Shown here: positions 8,760-17,825 of the stretch, piece after piece | Layout of the letters: each line of letters opens with the position of its first letter | Numbering within the stretch: position 1 is the first letter of the stretch | Assembly: GCF_038039535.1 (NCBI RefSeq) | Contig: NZ_JBBPHP010000020.1 | Location: 1-64,000, forward strand | Origin: Catalinimonas sp038039535 | GTDB lineage: Bacteria > Bacteroidota > Bacteroidia > Cytophagales > Cyclobacteriaceae | Length of the DNA: 64,000 bases | Reading direction: 5' to 3' | Position numbers and translations under genes: made by a program | Notes under the pieces: model-generated | The model's input: only the letters and a program-made list of their open reading frames with translations | Told to the model about the DNA's origin: nothing | The model's database searches: none

Positions 8760-9990
8760 GTGCATTGTCAAGATAAAGAATTAGGGTAGACGGATTTGAG
8801 TTTGCAGCGGGCATCATCAATTTTGAGTTGCCAATCTACGCCTCGCTGACTTTGGTTAACATCCTGTGCCCAAGCGCTGATTTCTTCTTGCAACGTTTCT
8901 ATATCACCTATGCGCCGATGGGTTAAACATTGTCGGGTCATGGCACTGAGTTCGTTTTCTGCTACATTCAACCAAGAGCCGTGCTTTGGGGTGTAGCAAA
9001 ACTCAATACGTTTAACCAACTGCCGGGCTGTTTCTGGATCAAATACTTCGTAAAAAGCTCCTTTCGTATGTGTGTTCAAGTTATCACAAACTAGCGTTAC
9101 TTTGTCGGCTTCTGCGTAGCGTCCTTGCACTAAAGCAGCTACTTCTAAGGCCCAGTCAGCTTTGGTGCGTCGTGGACGGGCGGTAGCCTGTCGCCAGCCT
9201 GATAGTGGTTCGGTAAACATGAAGATACTAGCCGTGCCAGCCCGTTCATATTCATAGTCTACCCGTTTAGGCTGGTTTTTAGTGGCCATCATCGGTTGCC
9301 GAGTCTCTTTAACTAACTGTACGGGCTTCTCATCCATAGCAATTACCGGATGTGTGGCATCATAGGGCTGGTGATAAATATCCAGTACCGCGCCGCGGCG
9401 GCTTCTTCCATACTGGCGACAAACTCGGCATCGGCTTCCGGTGGAATTACCCAGTAGGCAATCTTACGCTTAGTCATGCCGTTTTTTTAAGCGTTTGGCG
9501 CACCGTCTCATGGCTGATCGTCTCTACTATCTCTAACTCTATGAGCTTACGAGCCAGCAAACGTAGCGTCCAATGAGCATATCCCTTGGGGAGTGCTCCC
9601 AAGCGCATAGCGATTACTTTAGCTTCTTGTTCCCCATCCAATAACTTGGCTACCGGCGGAACCAATCGCTTTCTGCTATTCAAAGCCACCGAAAAACCAT
9701 TCACTACGAAACGTTGACGTAGCTTCTCAACCGTCCTGGTGCGGCAGTTGAACGCATCGGCAATACATGCATCCGTCCAGGCAGGACCATCAGCATCGGC
9801 TTTCAATAGCATCTGGGCTCGTCGTACTTTTTGGCTACTTCCGCTTAGTTTCTTGATCACAGAGTGCAATGTGTCTCGCTCTTCTGCGCTGAGACGTACA
9901 ATATATCTCTTCGGCATGTCCAATCTATTTTGATGAATTACTCTTTTTATAGTAACGTCTTTACCCTAACTTTTAGCTTTGACAATGCAC
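8760..9990 (-). mobile_element. IS630-family insertion sequence, 1231 bp, decayed
   Basis: Inverted ends GTGCATTGTCAA (8760-8771 and, as complement, 9979-9990) are flanked by TA on both sides (8758-8759, 9991-9992), the target duplication of IS630/Tc1-mariner elements. A second imperfect ends block (TTAGGGTA) lies about 20 bp further in. One transposase gene is present in three frame segments. GC content is visibly higher than in the AT-rich flanks, which suggests import from another genome. Confidence 0.9.
8768..9923 (-). pseudogene. IS630-family transposase, two frame breaks
   Basis: Segment 1 (9923-9474) has the N-terminal helix-turn-helix (DACIADAFNCRTRTVEKLRQ) and the linker, and ends in VRQTLKKTA. 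Segment 2 resumes after a run of seven A (9482-9488) as LKKNGMTKRKIAYWVIPPEA, through EFVASMEE. Segment 3 begins after a GC-rich run (about 9385-9402) as VLDIYHQPYD, then VIAMDEKPVQLV with a catalytic Asp, VCDNLNTH with the second Asp, and the C-terminal WLNVAENE with the Glu. The first break is consistent with programmed -1 slippage on A7, used by many IS elements. The second is not at a classic slippery site and probably inactivates the gene. The stop is at 8768. Confidence 0.85.
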
Positions 9991-9992
9991 TA

Positions 9993-10519
9993 GGTTCGAA
10001 TACTACTAACCTTCCAATGGGTGTAAATTAGCTGATTTTGGTATTCTTTATTGCAATTTATATTGTTACTTATTATTATTAAAATACGTTCTTTCAATCA
10101 TACGAATTGTTCTTAATTATTACTCTTCAAGAGGTGAACTATTCGGTGAACTGACAAAATAAGTTCTCACAAAGTACTGATAATTAGAGGGTTGCAAGTA
10201 GGATTTTCATCCTGCCGCGATTTGAACCTCTTAATACCATTTTATACACTTCTATCTTAGCCAGTTTTGTCCTATACCTCTTAAATATTAGATACAGGGA
10301 AACGCTATCCTAAGGAGTCTGGGTTCAAGTGGACGCTAGATTTGTTACTCTTCTGTAGATAGATTTTTACCCTGTTTTGATATTCAAATCTATTGAATTA
10401 TGCTCTCTCCTTCATACTACAAAAAACATGAAAATTAAAGTTTTAAAAAGGGATACAAATCGGTGAACAGGCTTTATTTCAGCCTTATAAACCACTGAAT
10501 ATGAACAATTTAAAAATAA
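9993..10519. other. Gene-free AT-rich interval left of the tRNA-Asp scar
   Basis: No frame with protein-like composition was seen on either strand. A small hairpin (AGGAT-TTTC-ATCCT) lies near 10202-10216. Two short echoes of the string CGGTGAAC occur near 10144 and 10462. If the tRNA-Asp fragment marks an integration end, this stretch is the extreme end of the integrated element. Confidence 0.4.
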
Positions 10520-10541
10520 GGTTTGACTCCCGTCCAGACCG
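10520..10541 (+). other. tRNA-Asp 3' end fragment (probable att site)
   Basis: The sequence from 10520 reads GGTTTGACTCCCGTCCAGACCG. It matches the T-loop, T-stem 3' strand, acceptor 3' strand and discriminator G of a bacterial tRNA-Asp; Bacteroidota tRNA-Asp genes typically end TCCCGTCCAGACCGC. The rest of the tRNA is absent and the T-stem 5' strand is lost (AAGG instead of a pairing strand). A displaced tRNA 3' end followed by its own terminator is the classic far junction left when an integrase recombines at a tRNA 3' end. In this orientation the element lies to the left. Confidence 0.6.
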
Positions 10542-10555
10542 CTTCTTAGATTCTC

Positions 10556-10592
10556 AAAAGCCTGTAATTCAACGAGTTACAGGCTTTTTTTT
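10556..10592 (+). terminator. Intrinsic terminator, 12-bp stem with T8
   Basis: AAAAGCCTGTAA (10556-10567) pairs perfectly with TTACAGGCTTTT (10577-10588) around a 9-base loop, and the T tract continues to 10592. It follows the tRNA-Asp fragment by 14 bp, so it is probably the original terminator of the complete tRNA gene. No other + strand gene nearby needs it. Confidence 0.8.
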
Positions 10593-10851
10593 GATTTTTA
10601 CTGTTTGTTGCGGAATCCAATGGTGAAAAATGTATTTCCGACAGAATTTACCTTGAGATTCTAGCTTACTGACTTGTAGCCTTATAGACAAAATGCTGGA
10701 AAAGTGATTTTGTGCCAGCTGCTGAGTTTTTCTTACTTGCTTTCTATGATTCTTGATGAACATAAACTTACGAAAAGAGCAAGTTTAGCAATCAATATGT
10801 ACTTGAGTACTTACCAAGTAACCCACTGAATTCAGTTCAAGATTGATTGTT

Positions 10852-12312
10852 TTATTTCCATCCACCACCAAGGCTTCGGTATAATTCAATGTTGGCAAGA
10901 ATGATTTGCCGTTTCAGGTCAGCCAGATCCAGTTCGCTTTGTAATGCGTCTTCCTGAGCATTGATCACTTCCAGGTAATTCGCAAAACCACTCTGAAACA
11001 ACAACGAGGCATCCCGAACACCCTTGCTGGTCACAATAATCCGTTGCTGAGCAATATTGTATTCTTCCCGAAGCTTCTCAATGGTGACCAGGGCATCGGA
11101 AACTTCCCTTACCGCCAGGATCACATTGTCTTTAAAATCCAGTTCGGCCAGTTGCAGTTCTGTCTGTGCAATGGAGTGATTGGCTTTTAACCTTTTGTTT
11201 TGAAAGAGCGGCTGGAAAATAGCCCCGTTGATCAGGGCAAATCCTGAGCCCATCGGGTCCAGAAAACTGTCAAACATAAAAGAATTTAAGCCTGTACTGG
11301 CATTGAGGACAATAGAAGGATATTTCATAGCCTGCGTCACACCCACTCTGGCGTTACTCGCGATGAGTTGGTATTCCGCTGCGGCAATATCAGGACGGTT
11401 ATTGATCAGTTGTAAAGGAACGCCCACAATATATTGTTCGTCAAAGCCCACATCTTCCAGGTCCTGCTCAATATTTATGGCTTGAGGATAGCGCCCCAGC
11501 AATTGATTAAGGCGGTTTTCCAGCAGTGTGTACTCTCGTTCCAACTGGGGAATTAATGATTCCGCCCTCAGAATCTGCGACTCAGTTTGCTGAATAGCCA
11601 GTGAAGTAGTTTCATCGGCCTCAAACTGTAGTTTTACAATGTTTAGCGTGTTTCTACCCAGTTCCAGATTTCGCTCTGCTACGGCAATCTGAGAATTAAC
11701 CATCAGCATGTTATAATAGGTAGAGGCAATCTCAGCTACAATGGCGGTTTGCACTGCTTTCTGAAACTCTTCACTTTGCATAAATGAAGCCTGCGCAGCT
11801 TCTTTTTGCCAGCGTAATTTACCCCAAAGATCAATCTCCCAACTGGCAAATAAAGTAGTGGAGTAGGCCAAACGTTCAGTATATAGCGTTCTGGGTGGGT
11901 TTTCGCCATGGTTCCGGCGTGCCCGGTTTGAACCGTAATTGTTGAAATTTTCAGAATAGTACTCTCTATTAAACTCAAAGGGAGCTAATCCTAGGCTGGG
12001 ATAAAAGTCGGCTTTAGAAATAGCAAGGTTTTGAGAACCTATTTCAATCTGTTTGGCTCCTTTTTGCAACTCAATATTGTACACCAGGGCCGTATCAATC
12101 AATGAAATCAGAGTGGAATCATCAAAATAATCCCTCCAGTTTACATCGGCTAAGGTAGTCTGATTATCTAAAGAGCTAGTGTCCAGTTGAGAAATGCCGT
12201 AGTAGCTATCAATTTCACCAATATCAGGACGTTGGTAGCTTTCCCCAACCTTACAGCTGATGGCCAAGATAGAGATTAGACTGATAAATACCCATTGCTT
12301 TATGTACTTCAT
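10852..12312 (-). CDS. RND efflux outer-membrane factor, NodT-type lipoprotein
   Basis: This TolC/NodT-family outer-membrane lipoprotein is the exit duct of the tripartite RND pump encoded upstream. I place the start at 12312 (MKYIKQWVF) because it gives a clean lipoprotein signal with lipobox LAISC; a longer frame from 12351 would overlap the pump gene and lacks a signal. The body has the two OEP repeats of long helices, with landmarks VNWRDYFDDSTL, FASWEIDLWGKLRW, INNRPDIAAAEYQL and FQPLFQNKRLKAN. Length of about 486 residues is normal for the family. Its start is 10 bp after the pump stop. Confidence 0.92.
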   Translation of the reverse strand: MKYIKQWVFISLISILAISCKVGESYQRPDIGEIDSYYGISQLDTSSLDNQTTLADVNWRDYFDDSTLISLIDTALVYNIELQKGAKQIEIGSQNLAISKADFYPSLGLAPFEFNREYYSENFNNYGSNRARRNHGENPPRTLYTERLAYSTTLFASWEIDLWGKLRWQKEAAQASFMQSEEFQKAVQTAIVAEIASTYYNMLMVNSQIAVAERNLELGRNTLNIVKLQFEADETTSLAIQQTESQILRAESLIPQLEREYTLLENRLNQLLGRYPQAINIEQDLEDVGFDEQYIVGVPLQLINNRPDIAAAEYQLIASNARVGVTQAMKYPSIVLNASTGLNSFMFDSFLDPMGSGFALINGAIFQPLFQNKRLKANHSIAQTELQLAELDFKDNVILAVREVSDALVTIEKLREEYNIAQQRIIVTSKGVRDASLLFQSGFANYLEVINAQEDALQSELDLADLKRQIILANIELYRSLGGGWK

Positions 12313-12322
12313 ATCAACTTTC

Positions 12323-15300
12323 TTAGGTGGTTTTAATGTTGAAGCGCTCACTTAACTGAATAAAAATGTAGGTTAATACCGGTATGATAAGAATACCCAG
12401 AAATACACCGGACAACATGCCGCCTGCCGTACCTATACTCACCGATTTGTTGCCTATGGCAGAAGAACCTTCCGAAAACATAAGGGGTATTAAGCCGGCA
12501 GTAAATGCCAGAGAGGTCATTACAATCGCCCTAAGGCGCAAAGCACTGGCATCCAGCACAGCATCCAAAACATTGGCACCACTCTGCCGTTTTTGAACGG
12601 CAAATTCTACAATCAAAATTGCGTTTTTCGCCAGTAGGCCAATCAGCATGATAATACCTACCTGCACGTAAATATTATTATCAATTCCGGTGAGATTGAT
12701 AAAGGCAAAAACACCCAGAATACCGGTAGGCAGAGAAAGCATCACGGCCATGGGCAACCAGAAACTCTCGTACTGAGCAGCCAGTATAAAATATACCAAC
12801 ACGATGCTGATGATAAACACAATGATGGAATCTGAGCCAGACTTCTTCTCTTCCAAACTCATACCGGTCCATTCAAAATTAAGGCTGGCAGGTAGTGTTT
12901 GGTTACTGAGCTCCTCAATTTTGTTCATTACATCGCCGGTACTGAAGCCCGGGGCAGGAGTAATGTTAATTCTGGCCGCATTGTACAGATTGTAACGGGT
13001 AACGGTTTCCGGTCCAAAAGCTTCTTCCAACTGCACAATTGTATTCAATGGGACCATCTCGTTCTCATCATTCTTGACGAAAATAGCATTGAAAGCTTCC
13101 GGGTTTTCGCGATAAGACATATCCGATTGCATGAACACTCCATACTGTCGGGTAAATCTGTTGAAATCCCCAACTCTGGTACGACCAAAATTAGACTGAA
13201 CGGTGAACATCATATCCTTGACACTCACGCCTAATGCTTTTGCCTTCTTATAGTCAATGTTCAGTTTGTACTGGGGAAAATTCGTATTGTAGGAAGTAAA
13301 GGCATTGTCAATTTCATTCTGCTGGTTCAGTTCGGCAATAAACTCATTGACCAGAACGCCAAATTCGCTCAGGTCACCATCCGAAAGATCCTGTAGCATG
13401 ATCTGCACCCCGTCAAAGTCACCAAATCCCTGTACGGTAGGACGAGGATACATATTGATTCCCCGGGCATCACTGATGACCGAAAGCTTACCCATCAAAT
13501 GTTTGATAAGCTCATTGATATCCTCAATCTCACCTCGCTCGCTCATTTCTTTCAGTATGACATACCCCATACCAGAAGAAGGACTTTCAGACCCGCTTAC
13601 TACATCATAGCCGGAAACGGTATTCACACTTTCTACAGCAGCTTCCTGTTGGAGGATGGAATCCGCCTGTATTAAAGCTTCGTTGGTTCGGTGAAGCGAA
13701 GCGCCTTCGGGCATGGTAAGGGTAAAGATGAGGAAGTTATCATCTTCGGTAGGAATAAAGGCCTGTGGGGTGCGTTTGGCCAGAAATACCGTAAGAACCA
13801 CCACGCCTAGCAGTCCCGCTAAACTTACCCATTTATACTGAATAGCCAGTCGGGCCAGCTTAATATATTTGTTGGTAAATTTATCAAATCCAGTATCAAA
13901 CTTCTTCAATCCCTTAGAGCCATAAGCCTTAGCCTGCTGCACCTTCTTGGACTGCTGAAGCTTGCCCACTACTCTGTTCTCCCTGGCTTTTTTCGTCCGT
14001 TTTTTATACAGCAGGATGAACATCACCGGACCTAGTGTAAGCGCTATGACCGCCGAAATGACTACGGCAATAATAATGGTATAGGCAAACTCCTGATAAA
14101 ATACTCCGACAGGACCCTGCAGGAATCCTACGGGAAGAAATACTGCCGCAATGACCAGGGTAATGGAAACAATCGCCCCTGTAATTTCAGATAACGCATC
14201 ATTCACAGCTTCCCTGGCACTCATGCCATAGTGCTGTATCTTCTCAAAGATAGCCTCTACCACCACAATGGCATTATCCACCACAATACCAATAGAGAGT
14301 ACAATGGAGAACATACTGAGCACATTCATGGAAACTCCGACCAGCGAAAGGAAAAAGAACGTACCCACCAAAGAAATAGGGATGGTGATTGCGGTAATAA
14401 ACGTAGCTTTAAAATCCTGCAAGAAGATGAATACCACCAGGAATACGAGAATAAAAGCCTCAATCAGCGTTTGCTTCACGTGCCCCATAGATTCATCAAT
14501 CTGGTCTCTCACACTATAGGTAATTTCATAACTGATGCCTTCCGGGAAAACTCTGGCCTGTTCTTCCAGAATTTCACGCACACTTTTATCAATTTCTACT
14601 GCATTGGCCCCACTCTGCTGGACAATATCAATAGTAACTGATGGGCGTCCATCCAGGCGGTTCTGGCTGGTATAGTTGGATGCTCCAAACTCAATCCGGG
14701 CTACATCCCGTAAGTGTAACTGCAAGCCATCCTGTTCTGACTTGATCACGATGTTTTCATACTCCTCCGGCTCACTGAAACTCCCGCTATGTTTTAAGGG
14801 GATTTCAAAAACTTCATCGGAATTTTCTCCGAATTTACCGGGGGCAGCCTCAAAACTCTGATCCCGTATTTGCTGGTATACATCCCGGGGAGTTAGCCCG
14901 TACAAAGCCAGTCTTTCGGGGTTCAGCCATATACGCATGGCATAATCCCGTGAACGCAAAATCGCAGCCTCAGCCAGACCTTCAACCCGTTTTAGCTCCC
15001 GCCTGACATTCATCCGGGTATAGGCATTCAGAAAAGTTTCGTTGTAGGGAGAGTTTTCGTCTTCAGCGAAGATGTTGATGGTCATGAGCGTTCCCTTCAT
15101 TCTTTTCATCACTGTGATACCCGACTCTACTACTTCAGGCGGAATTTGCTGAACCACGGTAGAAATTCGGTTTTGAATATCCACCGCTGCCAGATCAGGA
15201 TCGGTTCCCGGTTCAAAATATACGGAAACCCTCCCTCTACCGGAGTTGGTAGCGGTAGAACGGGCATAAGTCATGTTCTCAGTACCGTTGATGGCTTCCT

Positions 15301-15496
15301 CAATCGGCAGCAGTACCGACTTGGCTACGGTTTCGGCATTACCTCCCGGATAATATACCTCAACACTCACACTGGGAGGCGCAATTTCAGGAAATCGCTC
15401 TACCGGAAGTTGGAAAATACTGGCTGCGCCAGCCATCACCAATACGATGGAAATCACAAGAGTCAGTACCGGCCGGTCTATTATTTTTTTTAACAT
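12323..15496 (-). CDS. RND multidrug efflux pump, HAE1 type
   Basis: This 1057-residue inner-membrane proton-driven transporter has the usual 12-helix, two-repeat layout. It starts MLKKIIDRPVLT and has the N-terminal FPEIAPPSVSVEVYYPG block, periplasmic porter domains and a second repeat. The TM4 proton-relay motif reads GIVVDNAIVVVEAI. Compared with AcrB the first Asp (D407 position) is kept and the second (D408) is Asn. The TM10 Lys is present in GLLAKNAILIVEF. A basic linker (about residues 500-540) is longer than in AcrB. Substrate cannot be predicted. It sits between the adaptor gene (462 bp upstream) and the outer-membrane factor (10 bp downstream). Confidence 0.93.
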   Translation of the reverse strand: MLKKIIDRPVLTLVISIVLVMAGAASIFQLPVERFPEIAPPSVSVEVYYPGGNAETVAKSVLLPIEEAINGTENMTYARSTATNSGRGRVSVYFEPGTDPDLAAVDIQNRISTVVQQIPPEVVESGITVMKRMKGTLMTINIFAEDENSPYNETFLNAYTRMNVRRELKRVEGLAEAAILRSRDYAMRIWLNPERLALYGLTPRDVYQQIRDQSFEAAPGKFGENSDEVFEIPLKHSGSFSEPEEYENIVIKSEQDGLQLHLRDVARIEFGASNYTSQNRLDGRPSVTIDIVQQSGANAVEIDKSVREILEEQARVFPEGISYEITYSVRDQIDESMGHVKQTLIEAFILVFLVVFIFLQDFKATFITAITIPISLVGTFFFLSLVGVSMNVLSMFSIVLSIGIVVDNAIVVVEAIFEKIQHYGMSAREAVNDALSEITGAIVSITLVIAAVFLPVGFLQGPVGVFYQEFAYTIIIAVVISAVIALTLGPVMFILLYKKRTKKARENRVVGKLQQSKKVQQAKAYGSKGLKKFDTGFDKFTNKYIKLARLAIQYKWVSLAGLLGVVVLTVFLAKRTPQAFIPTEDDNFLIFTLTMPEGASLHRTNEALIQADSILQQEAAVESVNTVSGYDVVSGSESPSSGMGYVILKEMSERGEIEDINELIKHLMGKLSVISDARGINMYPRPTVQGFGDFDGVQIMLQDLSDGDLSEFGVLVNEFIAELNQQNEIDNAFTSYNTNFPQYKLNIDYKKAKALGVSVKDMMFTVQSNFGRTRVGDFNRFTRQYGVFMQSDMSYRENPEAFNAIFVKNDENEMVPLNTIVQLEEAFGPETVTRYNLYNAARINITPAPGFSTGDVMNKIEELSNQTLPASLNFEWTGMSLEEKKSGSDSIIVFIISIVLVYFILAAQYESFWLPMAVMLSLPTGILGVFAFINLTGIDNNIYVQVGIIMLIGLLAKNAILIVEFAVQKRQSGANVLDAVLDASALRLRAIVMTSLAFTAGLIPLMFSEGSSAIGNKSVSIGTAGGMLSGVFLGILIIPVLTYIFIQLSERFNIKTT

Positions 15497-15958
15497 AGTA
15501 TCTTACAGCTTAGTCAAAATATTAGATGCGTAGTGATAAAATTTCTCCTTCTTAGGTCTTATAAAAAGGATAAATACCATGAATTAATGGAGTTCTTTTT
15601 AAAATGATGATTGACGGAAAATGGAAGTTCGCTATGGCTCTCAGAGCTGTAAGCATGAAGATAGCGGGGACTGCTTCTTTCTGGAAAAGCCAGACAAACA
15701 GAAAGTGAAGAGAAAAACATAGCCAATAGCCTGATCATGCTACCGCCTTCAGGTAAGGAAACAGCCAGTAAGCCAGTGATCTCCTTTTTTCGGAAATTGG
15801 TTAGACGTATCAAAATCATGTTTAAAGAGGCGATGCTAAAAAAATATCATTCATAGCAAGCACATTCCAAGTGGCATTTCAGCGCATTGGAAAATGAGCT
15901 ATAACATTGCGTTTAATAAAAATACAATTTGTCTCTCTATAAAGCAGTCACTCGTATA
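15497..15958. other. Unusually long spacer inside the RND operon
   Basis: The adaptor and pump genes of such operons normally sit within a few bases of each other; here 462 bp separate them. A same-strand open frame of 86 codons (15559-15819) includes a hydrophobic stretch (MIRLLAMFFSSLSVCLAF), but the rest is not protein-like and I do not call it a gene. No terminator, IS end or clear operator was found. Confidence 0.4.
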
Positions 15959-17134
15959 TTACTCAATACTGGTAGTAGCATTATTATCCACCACCAATTG
16001 CCCTGGCCGCATTGGGTTTACTTTTACACCATTCGTCAGTTTGTTAATTCCAGAAACTACAATTCTATCGTTAGGGTTTAGTGTTTCCCCGCTTACGATG
16101 TACTGTTTTCCGCTACGACCTTCAATCTGTATTTCCTTTCTCACTACTGTACTATCATCTTCCTGAAACTTAAATACAAACCTCTTATCCTGGATGGAAG
16201 TGGTAGCTCCCTGAGGAACTAAAATTGCGTTCGGATAAATTTGCTCCATGATGATCTTGCCAGTACTTCCGGATCTGAGCAGGGTATCGGGATTGTCAAA
16301 TTTTGCCCGCAAATTTATTGAACCGGTAGACTTATCAATCTGACCTGAATTGGCATCAATGAGGCCTTGTCTTTCATACTCCGAACCGTCAGAGAGTACC
16401 AGTTTCACCTGATTATTCATTTTTTTGGAGGTAGAGTCACCTTTCATCCGCTCGTAATACAGATAATCAGACTCACTCATAGAAAAATAGACGTAAACAT
16501 CTTCAATGTTGGAAAGGGTGGTAAGAGGTTCTTGGTCAGTTTTCTTGACCAGGTTTCCGATAGATTTGGGGATTCTACCGATAAATCCACTCACCGGGGC
16601 CTGAATTGTAGTAAACTCAAGGTTGATGCGCATATTGGCAGCCATAGCCTCTGCCCGGTCTAGGGAAGATTGGGCTACCTCATAGTCGGCTTTGGCAGTT
16701 TCCATTCTTACTTCAGAAATGACCTCATTATCAATTAGCGGTTGAATTCGGTCAATTTCAGTCTGCGCTTTTCTGAGTTTGGCTCGTTCCACTTTAACGT
16801 TTGCCATCGCGTTTTTCAAATCTTCCTCGTAAGGCTGACTATTAATCTTAAACAAAGGCTGACCTTTCTCTACGTAATCCCCTTCATCCACATAGATTTC
16901 TTCCAGGATGCCATCTACTTGTGGTCTTATTCCAACATTTTCCACCCCCTCTATAGACCCCAGATATTGAAAGGACTTGGCGGCTTTTTCTTCCTGGAGA
17001 GTCATGACAGGCAAAGGAAGACCTTCATCCTTTTCTTCTGTTTCTTGACAACTCATCATAGAAAGCCCCAAAAAGGCGGAAATTGCGAACAGATAGGATC
17101 TGTTAAGCAAATTTAGACTGTTTCTCATTTTCAT
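15959..17134 (-). CDS. RND efflux periplasmic adaptor lipoprotein
   Basis: This 391-residue membrane fusion protein links the RND pump to the outer-membrane factor. A signal peptide with lipobox LSMMSC anchors it in the inner membrane. The lipoyl half-motifs are visible: GIRPQVDGILEEIYVDEGDY and the second half TIQAPVSGFIGRIP. They flank a helical hairpin (about residues 100-160). The beta-barrel and membrane-proximal domains follow (GSINLRAKFDNPDTLLRSG, ILVPQGA). It is the first gene of the operon and is preceded by a palindromic operator. No TetR-type regulator gene is adjacent. Confidence 0.92.
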   Translation of the reverse strand: MKMRNSLNLLNRSYLFAISAFLGLSMMSCQETEEKDEGLPLPVMTLQEEKAAKSFQYLGSIEGVENVGIRPQVDGILEEIYVDEGDYVEKGQPLFKINSQPYEEDLKNAMANVKVERAKLRKAQTEIDRIQPLIDNEVISEVRMETAKADYEVAQSSLDRAEAMAANMRINLEFTTIQAPVSGFIGRIPKSIGNLVKKTDQEPLTTLSNIEDVYVYFSMSESDYLYYERMKGDSTSKKMNNQVKLVLSDGSEYERQGLIDANSGQIDKSTGSINLRAKFDNPDTLLRSGSTGKIIMEQIYPNAILVPQGATTSIQDKRFVFKFQEDDSTVVRKEIQIEGRSGKQYIVSGETLNPNDRIVVSGINKLTNGVKVNPMRPGQLVVDNNATTSIE

Positions 17135-17166
17135 CCGTTTGTCTAAGGTTAATTAACTTTTTTGTG

Positions 17167-17201
17167 CAAAGGTCAATAACTGTTCTATTATGAGAACAGT
17201 T
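17167..17201 (-). promoter_or_regulatory. Palindromic operator and probable promoter of the efflux operon
   Basis: AACTGTTCT (17178-17186) and AGAACAGTT (17193-17201) form a perfect 9-bp inverted repeat around ATTATG. On the - strand, GACCTTTG (17174-17167) follows after 3 bp. It matches the Bacteroidota -7 consensus TAnnTTTG at 6 of 6 defined positions but the first base. The palindrome would therefore lie between the -7 and -33 elements, 44 bp upstream of the adaptor start, which is the geometry of a TetR/MarR-type repressor site. The cognate repressor is not in the window. Confidence 0.6.
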
Positions 17202-17209
17202 CATTAGTA

Positions 17210-17536
17210 TTTATCCATAAACCTTTGTTATTCAGTTGTTTACTATTTTAGGCCAGGATGATTTAACTTGAAAACCAATAATAAGTGTAGAATGTTTGGG
17301 CGATTTAATAACAGATTGTTGAATAATTCAGCAGTTGCTGGGTGGAATAAAAAAATTTAAATCACGCTTATTCCTCGAATTCAAAAAAGATATTACAGAT
17401 GTGAAGTGAAAGTATACGTTCAAAAAAAAAGTATGTAGGATAATCTTCCTATTGAAAACTGATATTTGTTTCAGGCAATAAGGTTGTATTAACTGGATCA
17501 GCTACTAAATTACTTCTTTTCAATTGTGTTAATTAA
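17210..17536. other. Gene-free interval between hydrogenase and efflux operons
   Basis: AT-rich, with stops in all frames and no protein-like frame. It contains upstream promoter sequence of the efflux operon and the 3' end of the hydrogenase transcript. Confidence 0.5.
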
Positions 17537-17554
17537 CCGGGAACGTTGTCCCGG
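17537..17554 (-). terminator. Hairpin after the hydrogenase operon
   Basis: CCGGGA (17537-17542) pairs with TCCCGG (17549-17554) around ACGTTG, 33 bp past the last hydrogenase-operon stop. The downstream side on the - strand (TTAATTAAC) has only a weak U tract, so this may be a weak or factor-assisted terminator. Confidence 0.4.
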
Positions 17555-17587
17555 CTTTATCAATACATGTGCAGTTAGTTTTCGCCT

Positions 17588-17815
17588 CTATTTTCTCCCG
17601 GAGTTTTTGAGGGGCAGTAATCCTTTTTTGTAAGCCACATAGAAAGCTAATCCTATAATCAAAAGTATTGAAATTAGGTGTATAGGAGATGTCAGATAAT
17701 GCATCAATCCATTCGGTTCCTGCTGATGATGTCCGTGACCGGGATGAGCAAAAGCCACAAAAGTGGAAGACATCATGAGGGTTAGGCTGAGTAGTAGTGT
17801 ACGTACATTTTTCAT
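17588..17815 (-). CDS. Small His-rich membrane protein of hydrogenase operon
   Basis: This 75-residue protein is the last gene of the hydrogenase operon. I choose ATG 17815 because it gives a signal peptide (MKNVRTLLLSLTLMMSS to AFA); the frame extends further upstream but overlaps the previous gene without protein-like sequence. The mature N-terminus is HPGHGHH, a likely metal ligand cluster, followed by one transmembrane helix (about 46-62) and a basic tail. The mature start resembles the His-rich beginning of HupE/UreJ nickel permeases, but the remaining helices are missing, so it is not a full HupE. A role in periplasmic nickel binding is inference from motif and context. Confidence 0.65.
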   Translation of the reverse strand: MKNVRTLLLSLTLMMSSTFVAFAHPGHGHHQQEPNGLMHYLTSPIHLISILLIIGLAFYVAYKKGLLPLKNSGRK

Positions 17816-17825
17816 AAGAAATAGT

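Noticed and set aside
10195..10235. Second tRNA-like remnant near GATTTGAACC
   Set aside because: The T-loop-like string has no pairing stem and the rest matches no tRNA I know.
10569..10763. 64-codon - strand frame right of the tRNA scar
   Set aside because: Low-complexity basic composition, starts in no promoter context, and overlaps the terminator hairpin.
15559..15819. 86-codon frame in the efflux operon spacer
   Set aside because: One hydrophobic stretch, but the remainder is not protein-like and it has no neighbour coupling.
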